Positions 30,201 through 37,663 of a DNA stretch of 40,648 nucleotides are shown one piece after another (the stretch's first letter is position 1; each line of letters begins with the position of its first letter). A program made the translations under genes and the position numbers. Below the pieces are notes generated by a model that had not been told where the DNA came from, did no database searches, and saw only the letters and a program-made list of their open reading frames with translations. Source of the stretch: Parachlamydiales bacterium (lineage in GTDB: Bacteria; Chlamydiota; Chlamydiia; Chlamydiales; Rhabdochlamydiaceae); NCBI GenBank assembly GCA_947474635.1, contig CANJJB010000011.1, forward strand, positions 1 to 40,648. Direction: 5' to 3'.

Positions 30201-30955
30201 TGCAATAAATGGGGAGCTACTTTCATTACACCGAGGCACATCTTTAAATTCCGGGCTTCTTCTGGAACCAGGATGAGCACTCCAGGATTCTTTTCTACTG
30301 CCTGTTCAAACATCTTCTGTGTTCTGAATGTGTCTGGAACATATTGCAAGCAGATAGGCTCTTGCTGTACTGCTTTTTCACACATCTGCTTAGTTTTGAA
30401 TTTTTCTGGAACGTATTTTAGGGCAAGAGGCTCTTGCTCTATCGCCTTTTCACACATTTGTTTAGTGATTAATTTTTCTGAAACATATTGCAGTCTGAAG
30501 GGCTCGTTTTTTATAGCTTCTTTACACATTTCTTGGGTTTGGAGCTGCTCCGGAACAGCCGAAAGTAAACTGGGATCTAGCTTCACTGCTAACTTACACA
30601 TCTCTAAAGTTTTCAATTCATCTGGAATTTCTAAAAGATGGCGCGGGTTTTTATTGATTTTTTGATAGTGGCAAATGAGTGCAGTTGTGTCTGTTGCTTC
30701 TTGTCCGAATTTGTTATTAAGATACTGGATAATTTTTTCACTTTCCTGAAGCCACAAAGGACTTTCTGGTGAATTATATCCGCTCTGTATTTCAGCTAAA
30801 AACTGATTTTTTTGCTTAGCGTCGAGCGGAGGGGGATTTGAGAGGGCAGCTAGAGCTACTTTGTTAGTTTTTGAATGTATCTCAAACTCTTTCTTTTTTT
30901 CGTTATATGAAACGGATCCGTCATTTAATATGCTTTTAATAACATTAATTTTCAT
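27272..30955 (-). CDS. Large DUF4116 repeat protein, possible effector
   Basis: The 1227-residue protein is built of 24-residue repeats of the DUF4116 type. Block one (about 105-255) has LQTQEMCKEAIKNEPFRLQY; block two (640-785) has HVPDELKTAQMCMEVVHQKP, LPNELKTQEMCMEAVKKQPQ and three more copies. A larger unit is also doubled: residues 50-160 and 263-375 both carry S-P-E-S-P-L-W, a KII-Q-LN helix and two repeats. Middle and end (about 820-1227) are helical, without recognised domains or membrane helices. No signal peptide. DUF4116 proteins occur in amoeba-associated bacteria (chlamydiae, legionellae) and are suspected effectors. No ribosome site precedes the ATG. Confidence 0.8.
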   Translation of the reverse strand: MKINVIKSILNDGSVSYNEKKKEFEIHSKTNKVALAALSNPPPLDAKQKNQFLAEIQSGYNSPESPLWLQESEKIIQYLNNKFGQEATDTTALICHYQKINKNPRHLLEIPDELKTLEMCKLAVKLDPSLLSAVPEQLQTQEMCKEAIKNEPFRLQYVSEKLITKQMCEKAIEQEPLALKYVPEKFKTKQMCEKAVQQEPICLQYVPDTFRTQKMFEQAVEKNPGVLILVPEEARNLKMCLGVMKVAPHLLHLFPLEDPDKKEQFLKAIINAYDSPESPLWVEKSKKIIQALNDKFPDNGNAQGIIKEIQYYTSINEDPLNFLKIPHYSITYQMCKLAVQKDPNLFAVIPEGAKTRELCKEALEKNPFNVKYMPDGAYPPRLLRNATSGHVGLFEHDRIIEEAIKQEPLCLYDSLVWTALGSQSLSTDKKKKYNLRLATIFATPDMRLIAVKKRPQMFFHLAYDQMNMEMWNSVMETAPYLLPFTEDSHQNNIKIFNAILKNDPGAISLIASKLTPSEGWQPDQLLTPDALWRKKALIEAWNSALCNIEDIELLENLFPLIPPEWVRPGFVSIPLNALERTPIETLNKHLNEWVEKWPENSLQSLLITLQEMLQRNTLAISEQFTKVWAPKCVKRFLNLFEYIPNEFKTQEMCLKVTEKDPELIRHVPDELKTAQMCMEVVHQKPQLIRHLPNELKTQEMCMEAVKKQPQLIEYVPDTLKTAEICMEAVKQKPHLIRHVPDKLQTEELCMEAVKQKPELIRYLPNELKSREFFLKLIQTRYECFRFLNQEYQADPKLQACHFLGIQKQCASIIDGKRLSLTPVPSQINKEIKTATSEPSAQGDYKTTLEDCSTFINSLKLNNLPLSLQACNTKGKLAEQKIALHAALKTLAKRIDTNEGYLGTPPVGTPALKSFYGQIKYYLSDIQKHLDPLKDAEEYLQLLLAADVCGGGLLAHLDQLHTRLCSADSSLSAEAICAKLIGGEIKLFIESKNQDRNVHTNNTYQRLLKDYIGGPDVFNDPFGPTINPMDLLEMLFREITVSRILEELARDLKNNEPLKERLIEYIEDRLFEGKELEQKDKDTFQEEFNGQLKALIESKERCGPNIPSFEVLQAVAQTDRITVLKKKCPNLDSEILNAILTNRDKIIPLVTEVIPQLKNLTGLSSQALLTMDEQNIQLAFEGNTPKRAEQFYAEQFRKKYRDGDGNFNQDGLAIVLEHMGLIRNLGPD
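28614..29040 (-). repeat. 72-bp tandem repeats inside the DUF4116 gene
   Basis: About five direct copies of a 72-base unit (24 codons) encode the ELKTxxMCMEAVKxxPxLI pattern. Several share long identical runs, such as the segment around ttcacggcttccatgca on the plus strand (28697, 28769 and 28841), so duplication is recent or maintained by gene conversion. Confidence 0.75.
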
Positions 30956-31097
30956 ATAAAAAATAACAATTAATATAATTGTGTTAATCTATATGTTCTA
31001 GTATCAAGAGAGCAAAGTAATGTCAATAAAAAAACTGGTTCTTGATTAATTCATATTCTGAATTAATAAAAAGAAGAGCGGTTCTGTGAGGGTCTAT
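30956..31097. other. AT-rich gap with a 9-bp inverted repeat
   Basis: ATTAATTCA (31045-31053) and TGAATTAAT (31059-31067) form a perfect hairpin with a five-base loop. No T-tract follows on the minus strand. No gene is seen. Confidence 0.35.
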
Positions 31098-31265
31098 TTA
31101 GTGATTTTCTCTGGCAATGCAGGCGTAGTATAAGAAGTGCTTGTCTAAATCTTCTATACCGCGCCCGTTTAGGTCTTGCTTAATATACCAGCCAATTTCT
31201 TCTCTTGAGCTAAATATTGTAGAAAAGTGGATGGTTGAACATACGGGATCTGTCCATTTTTCCAA
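31098..31265 (-). CDS. Short unidentified ORF, probably a gene remnant
   Basis: The minus frame from TTG (31265) reads MEKWTDPVCSTIHFSTIFSS then REEIGWYIKQDLNGRGIEDL and ends HFLYYACIARENH. The frame stays open to 31286, where a TGA separates it from more protein-like sequence (SRWRFSKI). The aromatic-rich, structured pattern looks like the C-terminal part of a real protein, and no ribosome site is present. I do not recognise a family; it may be a degraded gene. Confidence 0.35.
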   Translation of the reverse strand: MEKWTDPVCSTIHFSTIFSSREEIGWYIKQDLNGRGIEDLDKHFLYYACIARENH

Positions 31266-31336
31266 TGCGCGTCTTGTTCTGCACAGTCAGATTTTCGAAA
31301 ATCTCCAGCGGCTAATGTGATAGAGCAGGCAGTTTC

Positions 31337-33478
31337 TTACCGAGACTTTTTCTTTTGCGTGCGCTGGTTAACAAGTTCCCATTTGGATTCGAGAAGGATG
31401 AGGTCAAGGGCTATCGGTTTGACGTTCAGCGTCTCTCCAACTTTATGCACCTTGCCGGTTGATTTGCCGGTGAAGCTGGATGTTTTGGGGTTGAAGATGA
31501 AGTAGTCATCTTCAAGTTCGGAGACATGTAAAAAGCCTTCGAGCATGAGATCGGGGAGCTCGAAAAAGATCCCGAAGGGCTTGACTTTTGTTGTGATGGC
31601 TTTGTAGACTTTTAGAGGATCTTCTTTGATCCATTGCTCGAGCAGGCGGAACTTCTTGAGGTTTTTTACGCTGCTTTCTGCTCTGAAAGAGATGCGCTCT
31701 TTTTCAGAACACATAAGAGCAATTTTACTTAGCTCGAGATTCGGTCCTTCTTCATTAAAAAGTAGGCGCTGGATGATGAGATCTGTGTAGCGTCTAATAG
31801 GACTTGTAAAGTGGCAGTAGTATTCGAGTGCAAGTCCAAAGTGTCCAACATTTTCAGCAGAGTAGTAAGCAAGCTTCATGCTGCGGATAAAACTGACAGA
31901 GAGCTGCTGAGCAAAGGCTGTTTTTTTGGCTTTTTCAAAGAGGACTTGGAGATCTTGCTGGGTGGGCTTTTGCGGGAGGAAAAATCCTAAGCTGCGGGCA
32001 AGAGCGTAAAAATCTTCCATGTTATCTTTAGAAGGCTCTTCATGTATGCGGAAGACGACCATTTTGCGGTGTTCATCGAGGTGTTTTGCAACAAGTTCGT
32101 TTGCTTTGAGCATGTATTCTTCAACGAGCTGATGGGTGATGTCGTATTCAACAAACTTGGTTCCTGTAGGATTGCCTTTTTTATCAACGAGTATGACAAG
32201 ATCAGGAAGTGAGAAGTCGATGCTACCTCTTTCTGAGCGTTTCTTTTTAAGGAGGTGGCAGAGTTCAACAAGTAAGTTAAGTTCAGGAAGGAAGGGGCTT
32301 TTCTTTATCCCATCGAGCACTTCTTTTGCTTCTTCATAGGTAAAGCGTTTATTGCTCTTGATGTAGGATCTTACAATTTTTGAGGAAACTAACGAGCCCT
32401 CTGTATCGAAGATCATCAAGACAGAGACGGTGAGTCTAATCACGCCGGGTTGCAAGCTACATAAGTTAGAAGAGAGTTCATGGGGTAGCATGGGAAGGCA
32501 AAAGCCGGGGAAATAAGTCGAGTTACATCTTTCAAAAGCTTCTGTGTCTAAGCAAGAGCCTTTACTTACATAGTGGGCAACATCTGCAATGTGGACAGCT
32601 AAGTGATAGAGGCCTTGTTCATCTTTAGAAATAGAGAGGGCATCATCGAAGTCTTTGGCTGTTTCTGGGTCGATGGTGATTGTTTTTAAAGCGGTAAGGT
32701 CATTTCTTTTTTCTAGGTCTTTTTTAGCAACTTCATCACCCCACTTGGCAGCTTCATCCATGACTGATTTAGGGAACTCAGCATTGAGATCGTACTCTTT
32801 AATAGCAGCTTCGATATCAATGGAAGGATCGGAGATGTGGCCTAAAATGTGGGTGATTTCTCCTTGCGCAGGTTTTTCTTCATCTGCCCAAGAGATAACC
32901 TTGAGAATGATGCGATCGCCGACTTTAACTTTATTCTTAGACTCCACAATGACAGGCTTAGAAGCTCCAAGAAGAGGGCAGTGGGCATAAATAACGCCTT
33001 TACTGTTGATCGTATAGACCGTGCCGCCTAAATGGGATCTTCCTCGTTTGATGATGGCTGTGACTTTTCCATCGGGGCCTTTTTCCCAATTAGAGTGGGG
33101 GTTGATCTCAATCTCTACAGTATCTCCATCTACAGCATCTTTAACGAGGTGTTTAGGGATGAAGACTTCCTCACCATCTTTGGCAGAAGGATCGGGCTGA
33201 AAAAATCCAAACCCGCGGGGATGGACACGTAAAATTCCTTTGAGTGTTTTAGCTTCTGCTTCTTTCGAAGAGTATTTTTTATTTTTATATTCGATAACCC
33301 CTTGTTTGACCAAGTCCACGAGGACAAGGCGGCAGAGAGATTTTAAAGAGGGCGTAAGGCCCAGCTCTTCAAGGATGGCTGACTGGGTAAGAGGAATGGA
33401 GGTTTCTATGAGTTTAACGATTTTCTGAGATAGAACGTTATAATCTTTATTTGGCTTGTTGTTTTTCTTTGGCATCAT
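31337..33478 (-). CDS. rnr: Ribonuclease R
   Basis: RNase R is a processive 3'-5' exoribonuclease of the RNB/VacB family that degrades structured RNA. The 713-residue product has a winged-helix start (about 11-62), two cold-shock domains (about 80-215, starting GILRVHPRGFGFFQPD), the RNB catalytic core with TIDPETAKDFDDALSI (268-283; aspartates 270, 276, 278, 279), and RSYIKSNKRFTYEEA. An S1 domain near 635-700 (VKPFGIFFELP) and a basic tail follow. ATG 33478 and the next codon are both methionine. It lies 62 bases after folD with a TTATTCT/AGAATAA hairpin just upstream. Confidence 0.95.
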   Translation of the reverse strand: MMPKKNNKPNKDYNVLSQKIVKLIETSIPLTQSAILEELGLTPSLKSLCRLVLVDLVKQGVIEYKNKKYSSKEAEAKTLKGILRVHPRGFGFFQPDPSAKDGEEVFIPKHLVKDAVDGDTVEIEINPHSNWEKGPDGKVTAIIKRGRSHLGGTVYTINSKGVIYAHCPLLGASKPVIVESKNKVKVGDRIILKVISWADEEKPAQGEITHILGHISDPSIDIEAAIKEYDLNAEFPKSVMDEAAKWGDEVAKKDLEKRNDLTALKTITIDPETAKDFDDALSISKDEQGLYHLAVHIADVAHYVSKGSCLDTEAFERCNSTYFPGFCLPMLPHELSSNLCSLQPGVIRLTVSVLMIFDTEGSLVSSKIVRSYIKSNKRFTYEEAKEVLDGIKKSPFLPELNLLVELCHLLKKKRSERGSIDFSLPDLVILVDKKGNPTGTKFVEYDITHQLVEEYMLKANELVAKHLDEHRKMVVFRIHEEPSKDNMEDFYALARSLGFFLPQKPTQQDLQVLFEKAKKTAFAQQLSVSFIRSMKLAYYSAENVGHFGLALEYYCHFTSPIRRYTDLIIQRLLFNEEGPNLELSKIALMCSEKERISFRAESSVKNLKKFRLLEQWIKEDPLKVYKAITTKVKPFGIFFELPDLMLEGFLHVSELEDDYFIFNPKTSSFTGKSTGKVHKVGETLNVKPIALDLILLESKWELVNQRTQKKKSR

Positions 33479-33540
33479 TTTTTATTCTAAACTACAGAAT
33501 AAGCCAAAAGGGGAATAGCTACAATAGGAAAACTCTTCTA

Positions 33541-34389
33541 TTAAACATTTTTTAGTTCATAACTAGAGACGGTGTTGGACATCAGCATGGCAATCGTCAT
33601 GGGGCCAACGCCGCCGGGCACGGGCGTAATGTAGGATGTGAGGGGCGCAACGAGTTCAAAATCTACATCTCCTACAATCTTTCCACCTGACTTATTGATA
33701 CCTACATCGATGATGACGCATCCCTTGCGGACCATGTAGGGTTTTACAAAGAGGGGGCAGCCCATGGCTGCAACTAGAATATCAGCTGTTTGGGTGATTT
33801 TTTCTAGGTTGGGGGTTTGGCTGTGAGCAAGGGTGACTGTTGCATTGCAGTGTTCTTTTTTTTGCATCAAGATGGCAGCAAGGGGCTTGCCAACGAGGTT
33901 GCTGCGGCCTAAGATGACCACATGCTTTCCTTCAGGGGAGATGTGGTAGTGTTGAAGCAGCTTGTGAATGCCAAGGGGCGTACAAGGGATGAAGAGGGGA
34001 TTTTCACCCAGGAGTAATTTTCCGACATTGATTGGATGAAAACCATCGACGTCTTTGTCAGGAGAGATGGATTCCATGACTTTAGAAGAGACGAGGTGCT
34101 TCGGTAGGGGGAGCTGTACTAAGATGCCGTCAATTGCGGGATCTTTGTTAAGGGATACAATCCTAGCTAAGAGCTCTTGCTCTGTGACTGTTTCAGGTAA
34201 TTCATAGTCGACAGAAAAAATGCCGATTTCTTGACATTTCTTTTTTTTCATTTTGACATAGGTTTTAGAAGCAGGGTTATTGCCAACGAGGATAAAAGCA
34301 AGACCAGGAGGGCGCGTGAAAGTTCCCACTTTGAGCCTGAGGGCGCTTTCTATTTTTTTTGCTACGTGCTTGCCGTCAATTAATTTCAT
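33541..34389 (-). CDS. folD: FolD methylenetetrahydrofolate dehydrogenase/cyclohydrolase
   Basis: FolD oxidises methylene-THF to methenyl-THF with NADP and hydrolyses it to formyl-THF. The 282-residue product has SKTYVKMKKK, where Y44 and K48 form the catalytic Y-x3-K pair, IDGILVQLPLPKHL, DKDVDGFHPINVGKLL, the dinucleotide loop ILGRSNLVGKPLA, and TPVPGGVGPMTIAMLM near 256-271. Start ATG overlaps the stop of the inositol-phosphatase gene as ATGA (34386-34389), indicating coupling. Together with FolC it shows active folate and one-carbon metabolism. Confidence 0.97.
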   Translation of the reverse strand: MKLIDGKHVAKKIESALRLKVGTFTRPPGLAFILVGNNPASKTYVKMKKKKCQEIGIFSVDYELPETVTEQELLARIVSLNKDPAIDGILVQLPLPKHLVSSKVMESISPDKDVDGFHPINVGKLLLGENPLFIPCTPLGIHKLLQHYHISPEGKHVVILGRSNLVGKPLAAILMQKKEHCNATVTLAHSQTPNLEKITQTADILVAAMGCPLFVKPYMVRKGCVIIDVGINKSGGKIVGDVDFELVAPLTSYITPVPGGVGPMTIAMLMSNTVSSYELKNV

Positions 34390-35174
34390 AGGTGTAGTTT
34401 TTTTAGCATAGGTGCGTGTAGGTGGGAGTTTGTGGCAAGAATTGGACCTCTTACTAGGGGATCAACCGGCGAGCCATCATAGCGCGTTACACAGCCTCCT
34501 GCTTCTTCGATAAATAGCTTGCCTGCTGCGACATCCCAAGGCTCTAATACAACTTCCCAGAACGCATCAAATCTTCCGGCTGCTACATAAGAGAGGTCGA
34601 TGGCAGCTGACCCCAGGCGTCTTATCGGTGATCCTAACTTTGCAATGGAGGCAAAAGCTTCTATGCAATGCAGGGGATTTTTATCTACGTTATAAGGAAA
34701 ACCAGTCGATAAAAAAGCCTCTTCGATAGAAGAAGTAGCTGTGACTTGCAATCGCGATCCATTGAGATAGGCACCTTTTCCTTTTTCTGCAAGAAAGAGC
34801 TCTTTGGTGATGGGGTGGTAGATGGCGCCGCAGACAACTTCTTTACCCACACAGGCAGCAATGCTAACTGAGAATATTGGTATTGTTTTTGCAAAGTTCA
34901 CCGTGCCATCTAAAGGGTCGATGATCCAGGTGACAGGGCCGCCAGGAGCTGATATGCCGCTTTCTTCTGCGAGAAAAGAGTGATTAGGGAATTCTTTTAA
35001 TAGGGTAGAGATGATGGTTTTTTCGGATAACTTGTCATATTCTGTGACAAGGTTGTGCTTGCCAGGCTTTGAAGATATATCAAAGAGCGTTCCAAAGCCG
35101 CGTGCTAAGATATGCCCTGCTTCAAGAGCTGCACGGATTGCTAAATTTAAAAGCTGCGAGGAGTTATTCTTCAT
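34386..35174 (-). CDS. suhB: Inositol-monophosphatase family protein (SuhB-like)
   Basis: The 262-residue protein has the metal-dependent phosphatase motifs: EYDKLSEKTI (45-54), AEESG (69-73), WIIDPLDGTVNF (83-94) and EPWDVAAG (about 212-219). The family hydrolyses myo-inositol phosphates and other sugar or nucleotide phosphates; E. coli SuhB also joins NusB-containing antitermination complexes, and nusB is present in the window, but a direct link is only a possibility. It overlaps the MreD-like gene by 11 bases and folD by four. Confidence 0.92.
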   Translation of the reverse strand: MKNNSSQLLNLAIRAALEAGHILARGFGTLFDISSKPGKHNLVTEYDKLSEKTIISTLLKEFPNHSFLAEESGISAPGGPVTWIIDPLDGTVNFAKTIPIFSVSIAACVGKEVVCGAIYHPITKELFLAEKGKGAYLNGSRLQVTATSSIEEAFLSTGFPYNVDKNPLHCIEAFASIAKLGSPIRRLGSAAIDLSYVAAGRFDAFWEVVLEPWDVAAGKLFIEEAGGCVTRYDGSPVDPLVRGPILATNSHLHAPMLKKLHL

Positions 35175-35682
35175 GGGCTTCCACTTTTTTCCATCCCTTC
35201 TTTTGAATGTAAATATACAGTTTCATAGGACATGTAAACCATAAAAAAGCATAAAGACCATCTAGTATCGACATCACGATGACATCGCTAAAAAGGGTTT
35301 TCCAAGAAAGTGGTATGCTTTTATCAAAGACTTGGACTAAGAATAGCTGCAAGAGGATAGAAAGCGCTGCAATGATGGTAGAAAATAGAGCAAGTGCTGT
35401 TGCCTTATCTTCAAAGAAGTGCCTGCGTTGAGGGTAGAGAAGAGCAGTGATAATGACAAAGTTAAGGCCATATAGGCCAAGGCGCGCGTAGGAGCTCATA
35501 AGATCGATGATAAATCCGCAGCCAAAAGCAATCCACAGAGCTTTAGTAACAGGGGCTCTATTGTACAATATGGCAAGGAAAGGGGCAAAAGCAGACAGCC
35601 TTAAGTACGGAAAAAAAATATTTCCAAATAAAGCAAATGACAGCGCCAAAAGAAAGGGGAAGTATAAAGGAACTTTTCTCAT
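35164..35682 (-). CDS. MreD-like membrane protein
   Basis: This 172-residue protein has five hydrophobic helices, beginning VPLYFPFLLALSFALFG, and contains GFIIDLMSSYARLGLYGLNF, resembling the D-L-x-S-x-x-x-x-G motif of rod-shape protein MreD, which joins MreC and RodA/PBP2 in peptidoglycan synthesis. mreC is not nearby, so the match is tentative. ATG 35682 overlaps the galE stop as ATGA; a GTG 18 bases upstream is rejected. Confidence 0.5.
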   Translation of the reverse strand: MRKVPLYFPFLLALSFALFGNIFFPYLRLSAFAPFLAILYNRAPVTKALWIAFGCGFIIDLMSSYARLGLYGLNFVIITALLYPQRRHFFEDKATALALFSTIIAALSILLQLFLVQVFDKSIPLSWKTLFSDVIVMSILDGLYAFLWFTCPMKLYIYIQKKGWKKVEAHEE

Positions 35683-36650
35683 TTTCTGTGCCAGGCCCAC
35701 GCTGTTGCAATGATGGTTTCTAGATCACTGTATCTAGTTTCCCAGTCTAACAATAAAGAGGCTTTTTTAGCATCTGCAACTAAAATGGAAGGATCGCCTA
35801 GAATGCGAGATTGCTCTTCTACCTGCAGAGTCTGTGAAGTTATAGACTCGATAGTTTTTAGGATTTCTTTTAAAGAGTGGGCCTTGCCACTGCCTAGATT
35901 TAATATTAACTGCTGATTTTTTTCTTCTAACAAGTAAGAGAGCGCTTTGAGGTGGGCGTTTGCTAGGTCTGTCACGTGGATGTAGTCTCTTAAAGCCGAG
36001 CCATCGGGTGTCGGATGGTCGGTTCCATAGATGATCAGGGGCCTGTCTTTTTTTATGAGCGTAAGAAGTGCGCTCGGGATGAGGTGGGTTTCAGGTGTGT
36101 GCGCCTCTCCAATATCTCCCTCGGGGTCTGCTCCTGCTGCATTGAAATATCTCAGACAGATGTAAGATAGGTCGTGGGCTTTAGCCACATCTTCAATCAT
36201 TTTTTCTCCCATGAGCTTAGAAAAGCCGTAGGGGTTTAGAGGAGTTGTTGCATCCGTCTCTTGGATGGGAACTTCTTTCCCATTTCCATAGACAGCTGCG
36301 CTGCTAGAAAAAATAAGGTTAGAGATTTTTTCTTCGATCATCGCTTCTAAAAGAGAAAGAGTTCCGAGCAAATTATTGCGGTAATATTTTTCTGGATGGC
36401 TAAGAGATTCTCTCACGTTGATATGGGAGGCAAGGTGGATCACACCTATGGGAGAAAACTTTTGAAAAACCTTTTTTAAAAGGTTCTTATCAAGAATATC
36501 ACCTAAGATAAAAGGTCCCCATTGGATCGCCCACTCATTACCTTGTCCAAGATGATCAAAGACAACAGGAGTAAATCCTGCCTTTTTTAAAGCTTTACAG
36601 ACGTGACTGCCGATGTAGCCAGCACCGCCTGTCACGATCACATGTTGCAC
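35679..36650 (-). CDS. galE: UDP-glucose 4-epimerase GalE
   Basis: GalE interconverts UDP-glucose and UDP-galactose (and often the GlcNAc/GalNAc pair). The 323-residue product has the NAD loop TGGAGYIGSH (7-16), the SSSAAVYG strand (115-122) with the catalytic serine, Y141-GFS-K145 (the Y-x3-K pair) and LRYFNAAGADPEGDIGE. The start is GTG, whose G is shared with the last base of the TAG stop of the sugar-transferase gene (TAGTG). It makes the donor for a glycan built after the initiating step catalysed by the upstream gene. Confidence 0.95.
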   Translation of the reverse strand: MQHVIVTGGAGYIGSHVCKALKKAGFTPVVFDHLGQGNEWAIQWGPFILGDILDKNLLKKVFQKFSPIGVIHLASHINVRESLSHPEKYYRNNLLGTLSLLEAMIEEKISNLIFSSSAAVYGNGKEVPIQETDATTPLNPYGFSKLMGEKMIEDVAKAHDLSYICLRYFNAAGADPEGDIGEAHTPETHLIPSALLTLIKKDRPLIIYGTDHPTPDGSALRDYIHVTDLANAHLKALSYLLEEKNQQLILNLGSGKAHSLKEILKTIESITSQTLQVEEQSRILGDPSILVADAKKASLLLDWETRYSDLETIIATAWAWHRK

Positions 36651-37252
36651 TAAAAGGCTCCCTTAGGAAAGAAGAGCAGAGGAATGGTTTTGAAAATAAT
36701 GCGTAGATCAAGAATCGTTGAGCGTGCATCGATATAATACTCTTCGAGTTTCACTCTTTCTTCAAATGTCAGTAAATTGCGTCCTGATGTTTGCCAGATG
36801 CCGGTAAGGCCTGGTCTTACAGAGAGAATTTTTTCTGCTTTACTTCCAAAGTACTTGGCAATTTCTACATCTGTCACAGGTCTTGGTCCTACAAGGCTTA
36901 AATCACCTTTCAGCACATTCCAAAATTGTGGTAGTTCATCGAGAGATGTTTTACGCAGGAACTTTCCTGCCCATGTGATTCTCGGATCTTTTTTGAGTTT
37001 GTAGTAAGTGTTCCACTCTTTTTTTAAAGCAGGGCTGGCTCTTAAGATCTCATCTAATTTTTTTTCTGCATCCTGATACATCGTGCGGAATTTCCAGCAG
37101 TAGATAGAGAGATTATCTTTGCCTTTACGGCGGGCCTTATAGAATATGGGGCCCTTCGAAGAGAGTTTAATAAAAATAGCAAGGCATAGACCTATCGGCA
37201 GAAAAAAAAGAATTCCACACACACTAAAGAAAATGTCGACTACGCGCTTCAT
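36650..37252 (-). CDS. Undecaprenyl-phosphate sugar phosphotransferase (bacterial sugar transferase)
   Basis: The 200-residue protein belongs to the WbaP/RfbP/PglC-like family that starts polysaccharide or glycoprotein synthesis by putting a sugar phosphate on undecaprenyl phosphate. It has one N-terminal membrane helix (about 5-28), KGPIFYKARRKGK, IYCWKFRTMY with the catalytic region, RKTSLDELPQFWNVLKGDLS, VGPRP and VRPGLTGIWQTSGRN. The long additional N-terminal membrane domain of WbaP is missing, so it is a short PglC-like form. The order transferase-galE is typical of glycan operons. The sugar is unknown. Confidence 0.93.
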   Translation of the reverse strand: MKRVVDIFFSVCGILFFLPIGLCLAIFIKLSSKGPIFYKARRKGKDNLSIYCWKFRTMYQDAEKKLDEILRASPALKKEWNTYYKLKKDPRITWAGKFLRKTSLDELPQFWNVLKGDLSLVGPRPVTDVEIAKYFGSKAEKILSVRPGLTGIWQTSGRNLLTFEERVKLEEYYIDARSTILDLRIIFKTIPLLFFPKGAF

Positions 37253-37285
37253 AGAAAATAGTTTACGACATAGCGGAAAAATAAT

Positions 37286-37663
37286 TCAAGTTATTTCTTC
37301 CGCTTTCTTATAGAACCACTTGCCGCCTTCTTTTATAAAGGAACTTTTTTCTGTGAAGCTGACATCTTTGCCAGATTGCGTAAGATGCGCTTTAAATGTA
37401 ACGTAGGCTTCTTTTTCTCCATCTATGAATTCTAAAATGGTGAGATTATCAAAATGTGTGTGCTCAGAAAACTCTAAGATCTCTTTTTTGGATTTGGGAG
37501 GGACTTTGGCAGTTGCGATGATGTACTCTGCAAGACTTAAAGCATACGCGCTATATCTTGAGCGCATAAGTTTTAGGGCGTTTTCAGGGAACATGCCCTC
37601 ATGGTAGGGTTTGCAACACTCCGCGTATGGTTTTTTGCTACAGCAAGGACAAAGTGTTTTCAT
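37286..37663 (-). CDS. YchJ-family protein with SEC-C motif
   Basis: The 125-residue protein starts with a zinc-binding SEC-C motif, CPCCSKKPYAECCKPYHEG, followed by LMRSRYSAYALSLAEYIIAT, the signature of the YchJ/UPF0225 family, and a beta-rich NTF2-like end. Its function is unknown. The ATG overlaps the stop of the exported-protein gene as TGATG (37661-37665). A TTG one codon earlier is also possible. Confidence 0.85.
   Translation of the reverse strand: MKTLCPCCSKKPYAECCKPYHEGMFPENALKLMRSRYSAYALSLAEYIIATAKVPPKSKKEILEFSEHTHFDNLTILEFIDGEKEAYVTFKAHLTQSGKDVSFTEKSSFIKEGGKWFYKKAEEIT

Noticed and set aside
28593-30665. Plus-strand frames of 60-190 codons across the DUF4116 gene
   Set aside because: They are shadows of the repeat-coded protein; their repeated serine/phenylalanine-rich sequence mirrors the 72-bp repeats.
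33482-33502. TTATTCT/AGAATAA hairpin between folD and rnr as terminator
   Set aside because: Genes on both sides run leftward and the run of T lies on the wrong side; it is at most a weak hairpin in the rnr leader.
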